This document shows, piece by piece, positions 43,700-55,982 of a stretch of DNA of 64,000 bases. The stretch comes from Linyphia triangularis (Eukaryota > Arthropoda > Arachnida > Araneae > Linyphiidae): NCBI GenBank assembly GCA_963978545.1, contig OZ021729.1, positions 90,736,466 to 90,800,465 on the forward strand, given 5' to 3'. A model generated the notes under the pieces. That model was not told where the DNA came from. It saw only the letters and a list, made by a program, of their open reading frames with translations, and ran no database searches. Position numbers and translations under genes: made by a program. Within the stretch, counting starts at the first letter, position 1; each line of letters begins with the position of its first letter.

Positions 43700-44120
43700 C
43701 CAATTTTGAGTTCATTGCTTAACTTTCCGATTACTTATGTATTTAATTAACCAATGAATAATAATTTCAAATTCAATACTTGTGTGACTAATTTTCGAAA
43801 AAAATACCTATCTGAGGAAACAAACTTTTAATTTTTTCAACGAACATTTACACTATCCTCTATCATTCTGCAAAAGAGATTTGTCATAATTAATCTGTCT
43901 ATTCGAATAATTTGAATGTATTATCAATCATAAATAATTCTTATTCTGCTAGAAAACATTCCGCTTTTGAAGAAATTATAGGGCAATTTTTTATGTTGCT
44001 GTATAATGCAAAAACACTGTGCAGTTTAAAATAGAGAGTATTTAATTTTATTTCCACTAAACCAAATACAGTTTCACCACCCTTTTCAAATGATTTTTGC
44101 TTTGACATAGTGCTGTGGTG
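43700..44120. other. AT-rich, probable 3' UTR or intron
   Basis: No coding signal was seen. It lies upstream of the terminal exon on the minus strand, so it is intronic if the gene model is right. Confidence 0.35.
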
Positions 44121-44430
44121 AAATCTGTTGGATTCAATACGTCTGCCACAAATTCAGGCGGGGCAGAGTAGCGTCTTTTGTTGGACAACTCAAAAGTCAA
44201 AGGAGGAGGTTACTTCTTGTGCAGTGAAAAATTTGGGCCGTATCAGTATTCTCATGACCTTACAATATGTCTCTTTCCGTATGGAACGGTTTAAAGAGCG
44301 CGGGAATCCTGCAGTATGACAAACCTGAAAGGAGTCCTTTTCTATACAACACACCAATCCATGGGAAACCATGCATACATTATAGCCAACGTATTTGATT
44401 TGAATATTATACAAAATAATACTATACACA
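44120..44430 (-). pseudogene. Unidentified coding-like segment with a frameshift
   Basis: The minus strand reads RSIRKETYCKVMRILIRPKF to SSFDF, then in the next frame FELSNKRRYSAPPEFVADVL and NPTDFTTALCQSKN. The two halves follow each other after one base shift, total ~80 residues. No splice sites were found. It may be a retroelement or gene relic. Family unknown. Confidence 0.3.
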
Positions 44431-45187
44431 ATAACCAGTTATCATGTATACAAACCAAATTAATCATATTAGATATAACACATACATTTTACATGGTTGC
44501 TCAGGAATTGCCAAGTGGAAACTATTTCTTAGATATTTCTAGTTCTGATTTTATATATAAATCAAATAGATAATTATGTATATTACAACTTACATTGGTA
44601 TTTGACATTTATATAAAAACATAAAAAGGTTAAATAAACCAGTTTTTCCCAACTTCTGTTCCTTTGATTAGTTTTTTTTTTTTTTTTGTTGCCAAGATTG
44701 AGTTTTCATAGTGTTTGATCACTACAAAGAAATTAACCATTCCATGCCATTGATTAACTTTCCCTCCTCCCATCGAGAAAATTATAAAATGTATTGTCCT
44801 CGACAACGAGTCTATCAGCTAAGCTTCAGACCACTTGGATGATGGTAAGTAAGTTAATTAGCCCTCCAAAGATTTTGCCCGCCACAAACACATTAACAAA
44901 TAAAATTTATATTAATATCAAGAAATACATACTTCAGAAGCAAAGGCAGGTTCAAATCTCATTGCCAAGGCATGGTACATAGTAGAATGAGAATTTCTTT
45001 TTCACTACAAGAAAAAATGCACAAATAAATCATTCAAAAATATACTTCAACCAAAACATACATTTCTCAAAATACACATACATTTCCAGTGATTAAATGA
45101 ACTTGCAAAACTTTTTTTTAAAATATATTTTTAATTAATCGTTTTGAAAATCTTGTCACATTACTATCGATAAGATAATAATAAGAT

Positions 45188-46065
45188 GCAGTCAAATTGA
45201 AGTTTGAGAATTTTCTTTTAACAATAAGGCTGTAGGCGGCCGTGCTTCTAAGCTGTAGGACTAAAAAGCTTACAGAAATAATACGTAAATAATTAGGGTT
45301 CCAATATATTGTGTTGACAAAAAAAGCAAAACAAGAAGAAATATAATCATATCTGTAAAGGATGCAGTCAAATTGAAGTTTGAGGATTTTCTTTTAACAA
45401 TAAGGCTGTAGGCAGCCTTGCTTCTAAGCTGTAGGACTAAAAAGCTTACAGAAATAATACGTAAATAATTAGGGTTCCAATATATTGTGTTGACAAAAAA
45501 CGCAAGATTAGAAGAAATATAATCATATCTGTAAAGGATGCAGTCAAATTGAAGTTTGAAGATTTTTTTAACTATAAGACCCCGGACGGAGGCCGCGCAG
45601 TTAAGTTATAGGATAATCAGAAATCTAACGGAAATAATATGTAAATAATTGTTCCAGGCATAATAATGATCCCAGTTAATAAAAAAAAAGGAGAAAAAGC
45701 GGAACATCAACAGGTAGTTGTGGGCGGGATATCGATGGTTTGGCTTAGTTGCCGAGGGTAGGAAAAGTTCTGAATCATCGTTCTTCCAAATTGGCCAAGA
45801 AGCCAGATCTTGAGGGCATTATAGATGGACTTGGAAAAAGTACATGGAAAAAGAGAAAGAAAAAAAAAAAAAAAACTGTATTCAACGAGATGACGTCACA
45901 GCATCCACTCACCTGACGCGAACCAAGGTAGATATCCGCACGGGGCATGCGAGAAGGAAAACTCAAAAATTTTAAAATTCCCTGATTAAAGGGTAATTTT
46001 ACAAATTTCCCTGAATTTTCCAGAAGAGGGAAATTCCCTGATTTCCAGGTTCTGTAGCCACCCTG
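45188..46065. mobile_element. hAT-like element related to 15083-16726, with a triplicated 176-bp unit
   Basis: Units start at 45188, 45364 and 45540 (GCAGTCAAATTGAAGTTTGA), spacing 176 bp each. The right end TGTAGCCACCCTG at 46065 matches the family terminus. The GC-rich segment 45700-45950 parallels 16400-16660. The left terminus was not identified. Confidence 0.7.
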
Positions 46066-46114
46066 TTATTAAACCTTAAATGTACATAAAAAATTGTGCA
46101 GATATTTTAACAGC

Positions 46115-47482
46115 AGAGTTCATCCTAGGCATTTTTCGAGGGGCGGCGCGCCCTGCCTGCCCTTTTTCTATAAAAATAGCGCCCTTCTTGCCCTTTTTCT
46201 ATAAAAATAGCGCCCTTCCTGCCCTTTTTCAGAAAAAATTTCATCCTGAAAGAATTTTAAAAAAATTCGTTTTTTCCCCTCTCAACAATACGCAATATGT
46301 GGATCACCCCTACTGAAATCGGCTGTTGCGCCTGCGCATTCATGTTCAAACGCGCAACGTATATATCAGGGACTGAAACCATTGAGTAGATGTCTATATA
46401 ACGTGCTTCATTAGTAGGTGGATTGTAGGGCGCCGTCTTACAATTTCCCAAGTGCACATTAGTAAACTCCGACGGCCACTTCGTACGTGTTTTGATTAAG
46501 TGTATTTCGCTGGATTTTTACCATGCCTCCTTCAAAATAGTGAAGAAAGGAATTTGAAAGACTTGAATAACTTAGTTAAAGGTTTATAACTATCAAATGT
46601 TTACACTAAGAATTTAAAAAGAATATTTCCGTTTGGACACGCGTAATCGCGATGTCCTCCTGTTAAATTTAGGGGGTGTTTTTGGCAATTTGCCTGTTAC
46701 CAATTAATTTCTAAACATCCGTTTCATATTTAAAATTAAACATAACAGGAATGCAACCAAAATCCCAGATTATTTCCGATTTTTAAAAAAATAAAACTTC
46801 TATTATAGCTTACATAATAGCGGCATGCACGGTAAAAAAAATCGCCATTTTGACGCTAAATTTGATCCGATTTTGAAAATAAAAAAATGCAAAAATTTCC
46901 GGACATAGTCCAAGTTCTTTAGTCGGAATACTCCTTGTGATATCCCACAATGAATAATGTTACATTTGGAGAAACTATTCTCTATCTGACAATAGCAAAA
47001 CTAAGAGATGAAGTTTAAGGTTGATTCATTCAAACTTAAGAAAATTTTGAAAGAGTAAAAAGTTCTCATCTTAACACATTTTCACTATACTAAAACATTC
47101 TTATCTTAATTTTACTGTATTATAAATTGATAATTTTATAAAAATTACTATTTGATGAAAATTTTACTGTGTACCATTGCACTTTAATTTTAATAATTTT
47201 CTCAGTCTCATTCCAGCAGAATTAGTATTGAAGCATTTTATCAGTATTTTGATATCTTTAAGTTTCTGCGCGAGTTTTTGATTCAAGGATTTTTGCATTA
47301 CAATTTTTTTTTCTCCAGAAGATTGAAAATTATTTATCGTGGTAGAAAAGTATAACAATATTGAAATTGTGGCAGAAAACGCGTATTTCTGCAATTTGCC
47401 ATAAAAGTGCCCTCGTAAACAGGAAGTGCCCTTTTTTTGGAAAATAGCACCCTGCCCTTTTTCATTTCTAGGATGAACTCTG
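46115..47482. mobile_element. hAT element AGAGTTCATCCTAG with 8-bp target duplication
   Basis: The termini AGAGTTCATCCTAG and CTAGGATGAACTCTG are inverted. TTAACAGC at 46107-46114 and 47483-47490 is an exact 8-bp flank. Near the left end a 36-bp unit (GCCCTTTTTCTATAAAAATA) repeats three times. No transposase. A truncated copy is at 31745-32387. Confidence 0.88.
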
Positions 47483-48089
47483 TTAACAGCATTCAAATTG
47501 AGTTAATATCTGCCATTTTGAAAGTCCACTGTTTACCAAAATCATCATTTAATCAAGAAGAAAAGTGAATATTGTACCAGTATTCCAAAGAGGCTTAGAA
47601 GGCTCTGATAAACAGCTTTCTATAGACACAAGAGCAGATATCACAAAAACAAAACCTTCAACTTTGCGGAAAACAGTTCTTGTTCTGTGGTTTTCTCGTA
47701 ACTCACACAGGATGGACTGAAAAGTAATTTACATTTTTAAAAGTGTAAAAAGAGCAACATAGTGGAATAAATAATCTAATAATTTTAATATGTGCAAACA
47801 AAATAGCCAAAAGAAATAAGGGTTCTGAAATATTAATACCTTGGTGAAAGCTTCCTAAGTAAAGAATGCACAGAAATCTTAGCATAACGGCAGTATTGAA
47901 CAATTGTCAGTATCGTTCGACAAATTGGGTAATTTTTTTTTTAGGCAAACGGAGGGGGAGAGGAAGCAAGACACATGAAAGAAAATGTTACACAAATATA
48001 CATTTAAATTAAATCTGTTCTTTTATAAGTGCAAACTTCAGTCTGCCTAAAATTGCTGAGTGGAATATATATTCAGGGATGGGGATGTT

Positions 48090-48622
48090 TTACTTTTGGC
48101 CTTCACTATGGCTATTCGGTATGTACTTACTCGGTAGGTAATTCTCTTCATTCCCTGAAAATTTCAGAGTGATGTTCGATGAGGTATTTTGGCATCCAAA
48201 AAGTGCAATTTCGGATTGGTCTGCCGGACAGTTCCGTCCAAATGCGGTCCGGCAGACCAAGTGATTCTTACTCGGTAGGTAATTCTCTTTATTCCCTGTG
48301 AATTTCAGAGTCATGTTCAATGAGGTATTTTGGTACCCAAAAATTGCACTTGCTTTTCGGACACTTCCGACTAAATGCGTTTCGGCAGACCAAGTGATTC
48401 TTACTCGGTAGGCTCTTCATTCCCTGTGAATTTCAGAGTGATGTTCAATGAGGTATTTTGGTACCCAAAAATTGCACTTGCGGTCACGCTTTTCGAACAC
48501 TTCCGACTAAATGCGCTTCGGCAGACCATGCGATTGTTAATCAGCTAGCATAACTCTACATTCCATATGAGTTTCAGAGAGATGTTCGATGGGGTCCAAA
48601 ATTTGCAGTCGCCTCTCGGACC
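48090..48622. mobile_element. TIR family 'CCGAGAGGC', copy 3, with ~133-141-bp tandem repeats
   Basis: Four tandem units, marked by ACTCGGTAGG at 48129, 48270 and 48403 and a diverged one near 48540, lead to the family terminus CAGTCGCCTCTCGGACC at 48622. Each unit contains AATTTCAGAGTGATGTTCGA-type sequence, itself the family's subterminal block. The terminal block has therefore been amplified in tandem. A 76-codon minus frame here is repeat-derived. Confidence 0.7.
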
Positions 48623-48891
48623 AATAGAACTGTTTTGGGAAAACATGAGGCCTCAGTTGGACTGTCATGGATATTAAAGATTAAGCCGGTGTAAGACATT
48701 TTGTGATTTTCAGACAATATTAATAATAGAACTATACACAATATCGATAATAGAATTGATTCAATATACTAAACAAAATATTACATAAGAAGTTTCATAT
48801 TTAATATAAGAAATTACATAACATGAGAATTCCTTTTTAACATATGCCAATGCAGAAAGCGAATAAAAAGGCGAGAATTTTTCCTACTTAC

Positions 48892-48975
48892 CAGAACTGC
48901 AGCTCAGCAAAGCTCTTAAGGAATCCATCACGAGAGATCCTAAAACCAGCTGGTATTCGGGTATATCCCAGTTCG
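48892..48975 (-). CDS. Internal exon of the minus-strand host gene
   Basis: The acceptor TTATTTCTGTTATAG and the donor GTTCTG|GTAAGTAGG are near-consensus. Frame: one base, 27 codons (ELGYTRIPAGFRISRDGFLK, then SFAELQF), two bases. It joins in phase to 43455-43620. Its 5' phase does not fit directly to 57281-57356, so another exon is expected upstream, or that exon is in a different gene. The GC content is well above the flanks. Confidence 0.65.
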
Positions 48976-49309
48976 CTATAACAGAAATAAAAGGTAAAAT
49001 ATTCTGTTAAATATTAGCATACATGGCAACGTTCACAAACAGATTAATCGCACACAGCTGAATGGATTAAAGAAATTGACTTTTAATGTGGAGTATTTGT
49101 GTTACAGTATATCTTTTGCGGCCCCAGTATGAAGTTTTGTCATATTTTGAATATGTCAGAATAAGGCAAAGACTGATTTTTAAACAGTTAACAAAGTATT
49201 CTAAATCAAATAAAAATATAAAAAATAGGGATTCGAATTGAAATTTTCAAAGATAGAGTTATATTTACTTAGTAAACAGCCTCCCAAGAAAAAGTTTTTG
49301 CATCAAACA

Positions 49310-49587
49310 TGTGGGATCCCCCCCCCCCCCCCCGACTTGAGCACTTCGGATCGCATTGGTTAAGAGCAGTGCTACGTCACTGCGTGACGTTGCTGCTTCC
49401 GGCCAGCCGTTTTGTTTGAATTTCATTCCACGCTATGTAACTAAATTTGTAAGACGTTTAATGAAGAGCTCTTCGGAGCGATGTACTAAATGTTCAACAA
49501 TAGCTTTTTAAAGTTGATCCTAGACACCGTTAAAAAACTATGTTCATGTTAAAAAAAAGATTTAATTTCAAACTCAGCATCCCTACA
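49310..49587 (+). repeat. 5' LTR
   Basis: It starts TGTGGGATCC followed by a 17-C run and ends CATCCCTACA. It includes TACGTCACTGCGTGACG, a small palindrome resembling a CRE-type site, which is also in the 3' LTR. It would carry the promoter and polyadenylation signals of the element. Confidence 0.88.
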
Positions 49588-51092
49588 AATTGGGCGTTCG
49601 GCCGCGATTGATTTCTTTCTCGAGATTTCTTTTCGAATGTAACAGATCAACAAATATGAATCAAACTGAAAACCTGCTTTCACCTGAAGTTTTTTTTTAA
49701 TTCCGAAGTGTCCGATGTTGTTCACGGTGCCCCAACCAGAAGTGTGCCTCTTCCAAACCGTCCAGTAGTGCTTTAACGACGTAATTTTGGTTCAGAACTG
49801 TCCAGTCAAGCCTATAGTTCCCTAAAGGACTTAAGTTTCAGTGACCAGTTCCTGTTTGGACATTAAATTCAAGTGAACAGTTCCTGTTTGGACTTGAAAT
49901 CCCCTGTTCAGTTCTTGTTCGGACGTGAATTGACTGCTGGAAAGACGTTTGGAATTGCCGCGAAAATAGGAGTCCAGATAAGCCATTTACAACTTTATTA
50001 AAAATATTTTATATTAATTTTAGTGATAATTAAGAATTTTAATATTTAGTTGGAACAATACTTTATTATTATTTTGTCACTAAGTAATTATTTTTTTGGA
50101 ATGTGCTCTTTAAAATTGTTTCGTTTTAAAATACGTTATGTATTAACAATTTCGAAATAGAGAAAGCAAAAAAAAAAAAAAAAAGTTGATCATTCTGTTT
50201 CAAGTATTTAAAATAGTCAGGAAGTACCAGCTGCATTTGCCATTTGATTTTTTATCTTTTCTTTTTAGGGTTGCTGAATAAAAAAATATTGTGCTGTCTT
50301 ATTTTTTTTCCCCTAATGGCCTCTGCAACTGAAGTTTTATTTATTTTTTGTTGAACTAGTTGGAATTATATTTTTCAGAAAAGAGTTTTTGGAAAGATAT
50401 TTTCTTTAATGTTACATGTAAATGATAAATTTGTGGAATCGTTGTGGTATTGTTTATATTTTGATAGGATTGTTTCATGTATCCGGTATCAAATAATAGC
50501 AGTTGTTGTTATACCACATTATAAATTAATTGATTTGTGAAATTCTAGTGTTAATATTTCTTTAGTATGCTTTTTACTGTCGTCGAGCAGTATTAACTTG
50601 AATGTTAAGGTATTTTTAAAGCATAAGCCAAAAGGTTGTTTAAGAAATATTGGGTGTAGTTTTTTTTAAGAAAAGAAAACTTTAGAATGTCTGTGAATTT
50701 GATTTAGCTACTCATTGGGAGTTAGTTTAAAATATATTTTTTAGAAAATTGAAGTTGCTATGCAATCAATTGCGGTTTGATAAATTGTATTTTGCAGTAT
50801 AATTTATGTGTTGTATAAGAATTGCTATATTAATTTTTATTAGACAGTATTATTGACAAGGTCTAATTTAATGGTAAAGATTAATTAGTGGATATAGATT
50901 GTTCTCTGCTGTTTTGATTGGGGAAATAATTGAATACAGTTAAGGATTCTAATTAAAATTCCCTGGAACCGTCAATAAGCTGAAAATTCCTTGTAACCGT
51001 TCATTCTTATTTAAAGTTTAAACCCACGTGAAATATAGTTGAAAATTATTAAAAGGTTAATATTTTCGCATTGTTTTTGTTCGAAAGTTATC
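49588..51092 (+). other. Untranslated leader of the gypsy element
   Basis: 1.5 kb without coding frames. A tRNA-primer candidate at 49591, then short repeats of CAGTTCCTGTTTGGAC around 49845-49925. A long leader for this family. Confidence 0.5.
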
Positions 51093-51969
51093 ATGTCCTA
51101 TTTAAGTAAGGGTCGTGAGACTGACTTAGTTGAGGTCGCTGAGGAGTTGGGTTTGACTCCGGCTGATGGAAGTAAGGTAGCAGATATCAGAAAACTGATT
51201 TTAGAAAGTGATGGCTATGATGAAGAAACGACACGTATAATTTTGAATCGAATCATCGAAGAGAGGACAGAGGTACGAACCCGAGAACGTGAAGAGAGGG
51301 AAACTCGACTTGAGATGCAACGCTTGGAAGTTCAGCGCATGCAACTGCAGACTGCTGCTGTGGTTCCAAGACGAAGAAACTCAACAAAAGATCCCGCTTG
51401 CTCAGATAACACCTAAATTCGATGAGAAAAAAGACGAAATGGGGTTGTTCCTTATCAACTTTGAAAGACGCGCAGAAATGGCTAGAGTTCCTAAGGAAGA
51501 TTGGGTAGCCTACCTTCTTCATGTGATGCCATCAGATATCTCGAACATGCTTGCTCGAGAGTCGGTTGAAAATGCAAACAATTTTGATTATGTCAAAGAG
51601 TTAATTTTGAAGAAATACAAATTAACTTCTGAAAAATTGAAGAACTTGTTTTATCGACATGTCAAAGGTCCAGATAAGACATGGAGGAGCTACGCACATG
51701 AGCTGAGCTGCTATTTTAAAGAATGGATAGCTGATTTAAAAGTCGACTCTTTTGAAGACTTAGTGGACTTGTTCATCACTGAACAGTTAAAATTTAGAGC
51801 TCCAGAAGACATAAAAGAACACTTTTTCAAAGAATGGTTAAATCTGAAAAAGCCAGACGATCTCGCTGAAATGTTCGATGAATTTGAAAGGAGAGTCTCA
51901 CAAAGAGAAATTTTCATGGGAAACCTTACAGAAAATTTAGTGAAAATCGCACTAGTCGAGAGCATTCAC
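51093..51969 (+). pseudogene. gag: Gypsy Gag, frameshifted
   Basis: The first frame starts at ATG 51093 (MSYLSKGRETDLVEVAEELG) and runs to a charged coiled-coil (residues ~60-95), ending at 51416. A second frame, overlapping from 51379, continues the capsid-like part: EKKDEMGLFLINFERRAEMA, WVAYLLHVMPSDISN and LDLFITEQL-type helices resembling a retroviral SCAN/capsid fold. It is cut by the hAT at 51970. One frameshift joins the two halves. Confidence 0.75.
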
Positions 51970-53238
51970 AGGGGTCAAAGTGACAAAATAAGAATATATA
52001 GGATTTAAAAAAAAAAATATAGGACAATTTAAAACATCAAATAACTGCACACAGTTGCTACTGAACTTAAAAATAAACTCGTTATACATTTATATACGCG
52101 TTTTATTGTATTTAAGAGAATCAAAACACACCTTTAAAAAAAAGAAATCCCCTGATCCTGAATATGTCATCCGTTATTGTCTCAATATTCCATCCCTAAA
52201 TGAAGTTTTGTTAATTACATTATTTGCAATCTTGAGTCTTTTGCTTCCAGCATCTATAACTGCTTGAACTGCTCCAATTTCTTTAAGTATTTTCTTTTTA
52301 TCTCTGTTTGCAGTCTTTTGTTGGTTCAGATTTATTGTTCAGTGTCGGTTTGATTGGCAGCGAAAATTGGGAGATTTAGCGCCGAAGGTGGCGAACCGGT
52401 GACTTGGTTTTCCCGAAACCCTAGTGACCTTTTGGATTTGACAACAACGTATTGACGTCATTTTCAATTTTGACGACTTTTATGAAAAAATCGTGGCTAA
52501 TATTCCGAATCCGGTACTGATTCTGAGTCACGGTGATTTGACGGGGATTGACCAAAAATGGCAGCCTTGCCATTTTTTTAAGAGCAAGAGAACTGCCTAT
52601 GATTGTCATAATTAGGCGCGATTTGATGTAAACAATTCGTGGCGCAGAATCCGTATCGGATTTGGAATAAAAAAATCGCCATCCGACATCATACAGTAAA
52701 TCTTAACCCTTTTGTTTACTTCATCAATTATTGACTGAGCACTCAAAATGTTCTATAGTAGTCCTGCAAGTTAATCACAAGTTGTTTTCATCCGTTTTTC
52801 TCGAGGAAGAGTTTTGTTACTGCATCTCTCTATGTATTATGACCAATTAATTTACTACGTTGGAGGAGAAAACAAATAGGAAATTCAAGACCGCGTGCTA
52901 TGGAAAAGTTCACATGTTTACTCTTTACAACTCCCGCCGGTCCAGTAGAGTTGAGTTGTAGGTTATGCAGCACGTGACGTCACAAGAGATAAAACTCCTC
53001 CGCTACAAACATCGCTTTTGTCAGGTTTTTTTCACTTACGATCGCGCCAAAGAATCCGAAATATAAAAATGGCAACGATCGGCGCCGTTATTACGAATTC
53101 GAAGAAAATATAGATCGAATCAATATAGAAATATAGGATATATAGGACAATTGTAAAATATAGGACAATATAGGACGTTTTTGCCAATTTTAAAAAATAT
53201 ATAGGATTTATAGGACATATAGGACGTCTGCGACCCCT
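51970..53238. mobile_element. hAT-like insertion inside gypsy gag
   Basis: The ends AGGGGTC (51970) and GACCCCT (53238) are inverted. Flanks GCATTCAC (51962-51969) and GCATTCAG (53239-53246) match 7 of 8. Both ends are rich in 'ATATAGGACAATTT' tracts. The interior contains fragments shared with the MITEs at 3824-4060 and 4742-4871 (AATCCGTATCGGATTTGG, GTAAATCTTAACC). No ORF. It entered after the gypsy element did. Confidence 0.82.
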
Positions 53239-53246
53239 GCATTCAG

Positions 53247-53839
53247 GCTACAAGGGATTGAGGCATGTTAAGTCTGAAACTGAAGACAACAGACCAATGT
53301 CTGGTCAACGCAAGTTTCACGGACAGAAGAAGCTCCTTTGCTTTGAATGTGGTTCTCCAGAACATCTGCGTAATTCATGTCCTAAAGTCGTTCGAGACAA
53401 GAACAATAAGGCTGAGAAAGATCGTGAAAAAACTCCTGAAACACACCTGGTGCAAGTTGCCGTAGGATCAAATGAACCCAAAGATTATCCGGATGTCGAT
53501 CTTAATAAATTTGTGAAGAAAATCAAATTGGGTGAAGTAACCGCTACAGCACTTCTAGATACAGGCAGTACACGTAATATCTTATGAGATGACATCTACA
53601 GAAAAATTAAGCCCCTTCCTTTACTGTCGAAAAATACATCTGTTTTGACCGGCCTAGACAAAGGTCTAGTTAGAACCATGGGATCGTTCCAGCAAGTAGT
53701 CGACATTGACGGACACGTGTGCCGACTTGACTTTCAAGCTATCCCTGTTGAGGATTTCAATTTTGAAGCCATCATTGGGTCAGCATTTTTAGCTCATGCT
53801 CCCTGTCCTTTTCATGAGAAGACAAACTCTCTTGGATGA
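53247..53839 (+). pseudogene. Gypsy Gag C-terminus (zinc knuckle) and protease
   Basis: CFECGSPEHLRNSC is a CCHC zinc knuckle (C-x2-C-x4-H-x4-C) for RNA binding. It is followed by a spacer and TATALLDTGSTRNIL, the retropepsin active site. An in-frame TGA follows at 53585, then the same frame continues (GLDKGLVRTMGSFQQVVDID and the IIGSAFLAHAP box) to 53839. The nonsense codon breaks the protease. Confidence 0.8.
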
Positions 53840-55982
53840 GTCAGCTGAATGGATATTCTTAACAGAAGATGGAACAGCGAATGAGTTGGATCTTAATCAT
53901 ATCAAGGAAGCAAATCTTCGTCGAAGTGTAACAGACCTTGTAACCGCCTACCAACAGAAGAAAACAAAGTTCACTGATATTTCAATGAAAATAATTTTGG
54001 AAGATGAAATACCAGTTTACCAAAGAACCAGTCGACTGTCATTTTCTGAACGACAAGAAGTCAACAAGCAAATAGACGAGTGGTTGAAGGATGAAATTGT
54101 TCTTCACAGTTCATCAGATTATGCAAGTCCTGTGGTACTTGTCAGGAAGAAAGATCTCACAACACGAATCTGCGTGGATTACAGACAATTAAATCACAAG
54201 CTAGTTAAAGATAGATTTCCGTTGCCCTTGATTGAAGATGTTCTTGACCGGTTGCAAGATGCCAGAGTGTTCAGCACCTTAGACTTGAAGAATGGATTTT
54301 TCCATGTGCCAGTTGAAGAGAACAGTCGCAAGTACACATCATTCATTGTTCCGGATGGACAGTATGAATTTTTAAAAGTTCCTTTTGGACTCAGTACAAG
54401 TCCAAGTGTATTCCAGATATATGTGTACAGTGCATTTAGAGATCTAATGAAAGAAGGCGTTATTGTTATTTATATGGATGATTTGATAATTCCATCAAAC
54501 GATGAAGCAGAAGGTGTAGAGAAATTGAAAATTGTTCTTCAAAGAGCATCTGAATATGGACTGGAAATAAAGACAAAGAAATGTCAGTTTTTAAAGCACT
54601 CAGTAGAATTTCTGGATCACATTGTTGAAAATGGAACAGTTCGTCCATCGAGTGAGAAGACACTCACCGTTAAAAAATTTCCTATTCCAACAAATGTTAA
54701 GCAAGTACAAAGTTTCCTTGGCCTCACAGGTTACTTCAGGAAGTTTATTCAAGGGTATTCGAAGATCGCAAAACCCCTTAGTGATCTCCTTCGAAAGGAC
54801 TGTCCATTTGTGTTCGGGTATGAGCAAAAGGATGCCTACGAGAAACTTAAATACCTTCTCGCCACAAGCCCCGTTTTACATCTATTCAAGTCAGGTCGAA
54901 AAACTGAATTGCACACAGATGCCAGCAAAGAAGGTTTTGGTGCCGTACTTCTTCAGGAGTCTGACGATGGACAATTACATCCCGTCCATTTCATGTCTAA
55001 AAAAACCAGTCCAGCGGAAGAGAAATATAGCAGTTATGAATTGGAGGTTCTCGCAATTGTAGAAGCCTTAAAAAAGCTGTGGGTGTATCTGATGGGAAAC
55101 AAATTTAAAATCGTGACAGACTGCTCTGCTTTTCAGATGACAATGAACAAAAAAGATCTAGTAACCAGGATTGCAAGGTGGGCTCTACTTTTAGAAGAAT
55201 TCGATTACGAGATAGTTCATAGACCAGGGCAAAGAATGAAACATGTTGATGCCTTGAGTAGAAATCCAGTGATGATTATTGATGAAACTGTAACTGCAAG
55301 ATTGAAAGTTGCTCAATGCAAAGATGATTACATAACACTGAAATCATTAGTAAAAGAGGACAGCCACCAAGAATATTTCTTGAAGAATGACATTTTGTAT
55401 AAATACGAAAATGGTCGAGAATTAATGGTAGCACCAAAAGGGATGCAGACTGAATTGATTAAATCAGCCCACGAAAAAGGACATTTTTCAGTTGCGAAAA
55501 CAAAAGAAATTGCAAAACGAGACTTCTTCATTCCTGATCTTCATTCCCAGACTGAAACAGTGGTTGCCAATTGCTTACCGTGTATCTTGGCAAATAAGAA
55601 AAGCTGCAAGAAAGAAGGAATGTTGCATCCGATTCCCAAAGAAGATTCGCCTTTGCATACTTATCATGTGGATTTTATTGGACCGATGACTTCCACGAAC
55701 AAACAGTATCAGCATATACTAACTGTAGTGGATGCTTTCACCAAGTTCGTTTGGCTCTATCCTGTAAAGTCGGTATCAGCTGAAGATGCATTGGAAAAGA
55801 TTAAACTCCAGCAAAAAAACTTTGGTAATCCCGTTCGCATTATTTCTGACAGAAGTTCCGCTTTCACATCAAATGCCTTTAAAGAATATTGTGATACTGA
55901 AGGTATTCAGCATCTACAAATTACAACTGGAGTGCCTCGTGGAAATGGTCAAGTTGAGAGAATCCATAGAATAGAACATTAA
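53796..55982 (+). pseudogene. pol: Gypsy Pol: reverse transcriptase, RNase H, integrase
   Basis: 728 open codons. RT at residues ~75-270: SRLSFSERQEVNKQIDEWL, ICVDYRQLN, FSTLDLKNGFFHVPV, FLKVPFGLSTSP, and the catalytic box VIVIYMDDLII. Then the thumb (FLGLTGYFRKFI). RNase H at ~360-480: LHTDASKEGFGAVLLQ, YELEVLAIVEALK, IVTDCSAFQM. Integrase at ~550-728: HEKGHFSVAKTKEIAKRDFF (a degenerate HHCC finger), CLPCILAN, then catalytic Asp in HVDFIGP, Asp in IISDRSSAF and Glu in GNGQVERI. It stops at 55982, one frameshift before the C-terminal part. The start lacks a leading Met of its own; it joins protease by frameshift in the ancestor. Confidence 0.88.

Noticed and set aside
54622..55062. 146-codon ORF inside pol
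   Set aside because: Alternative frame of the RT/RNase H region, which carries all the conserved motifs in the other frame.
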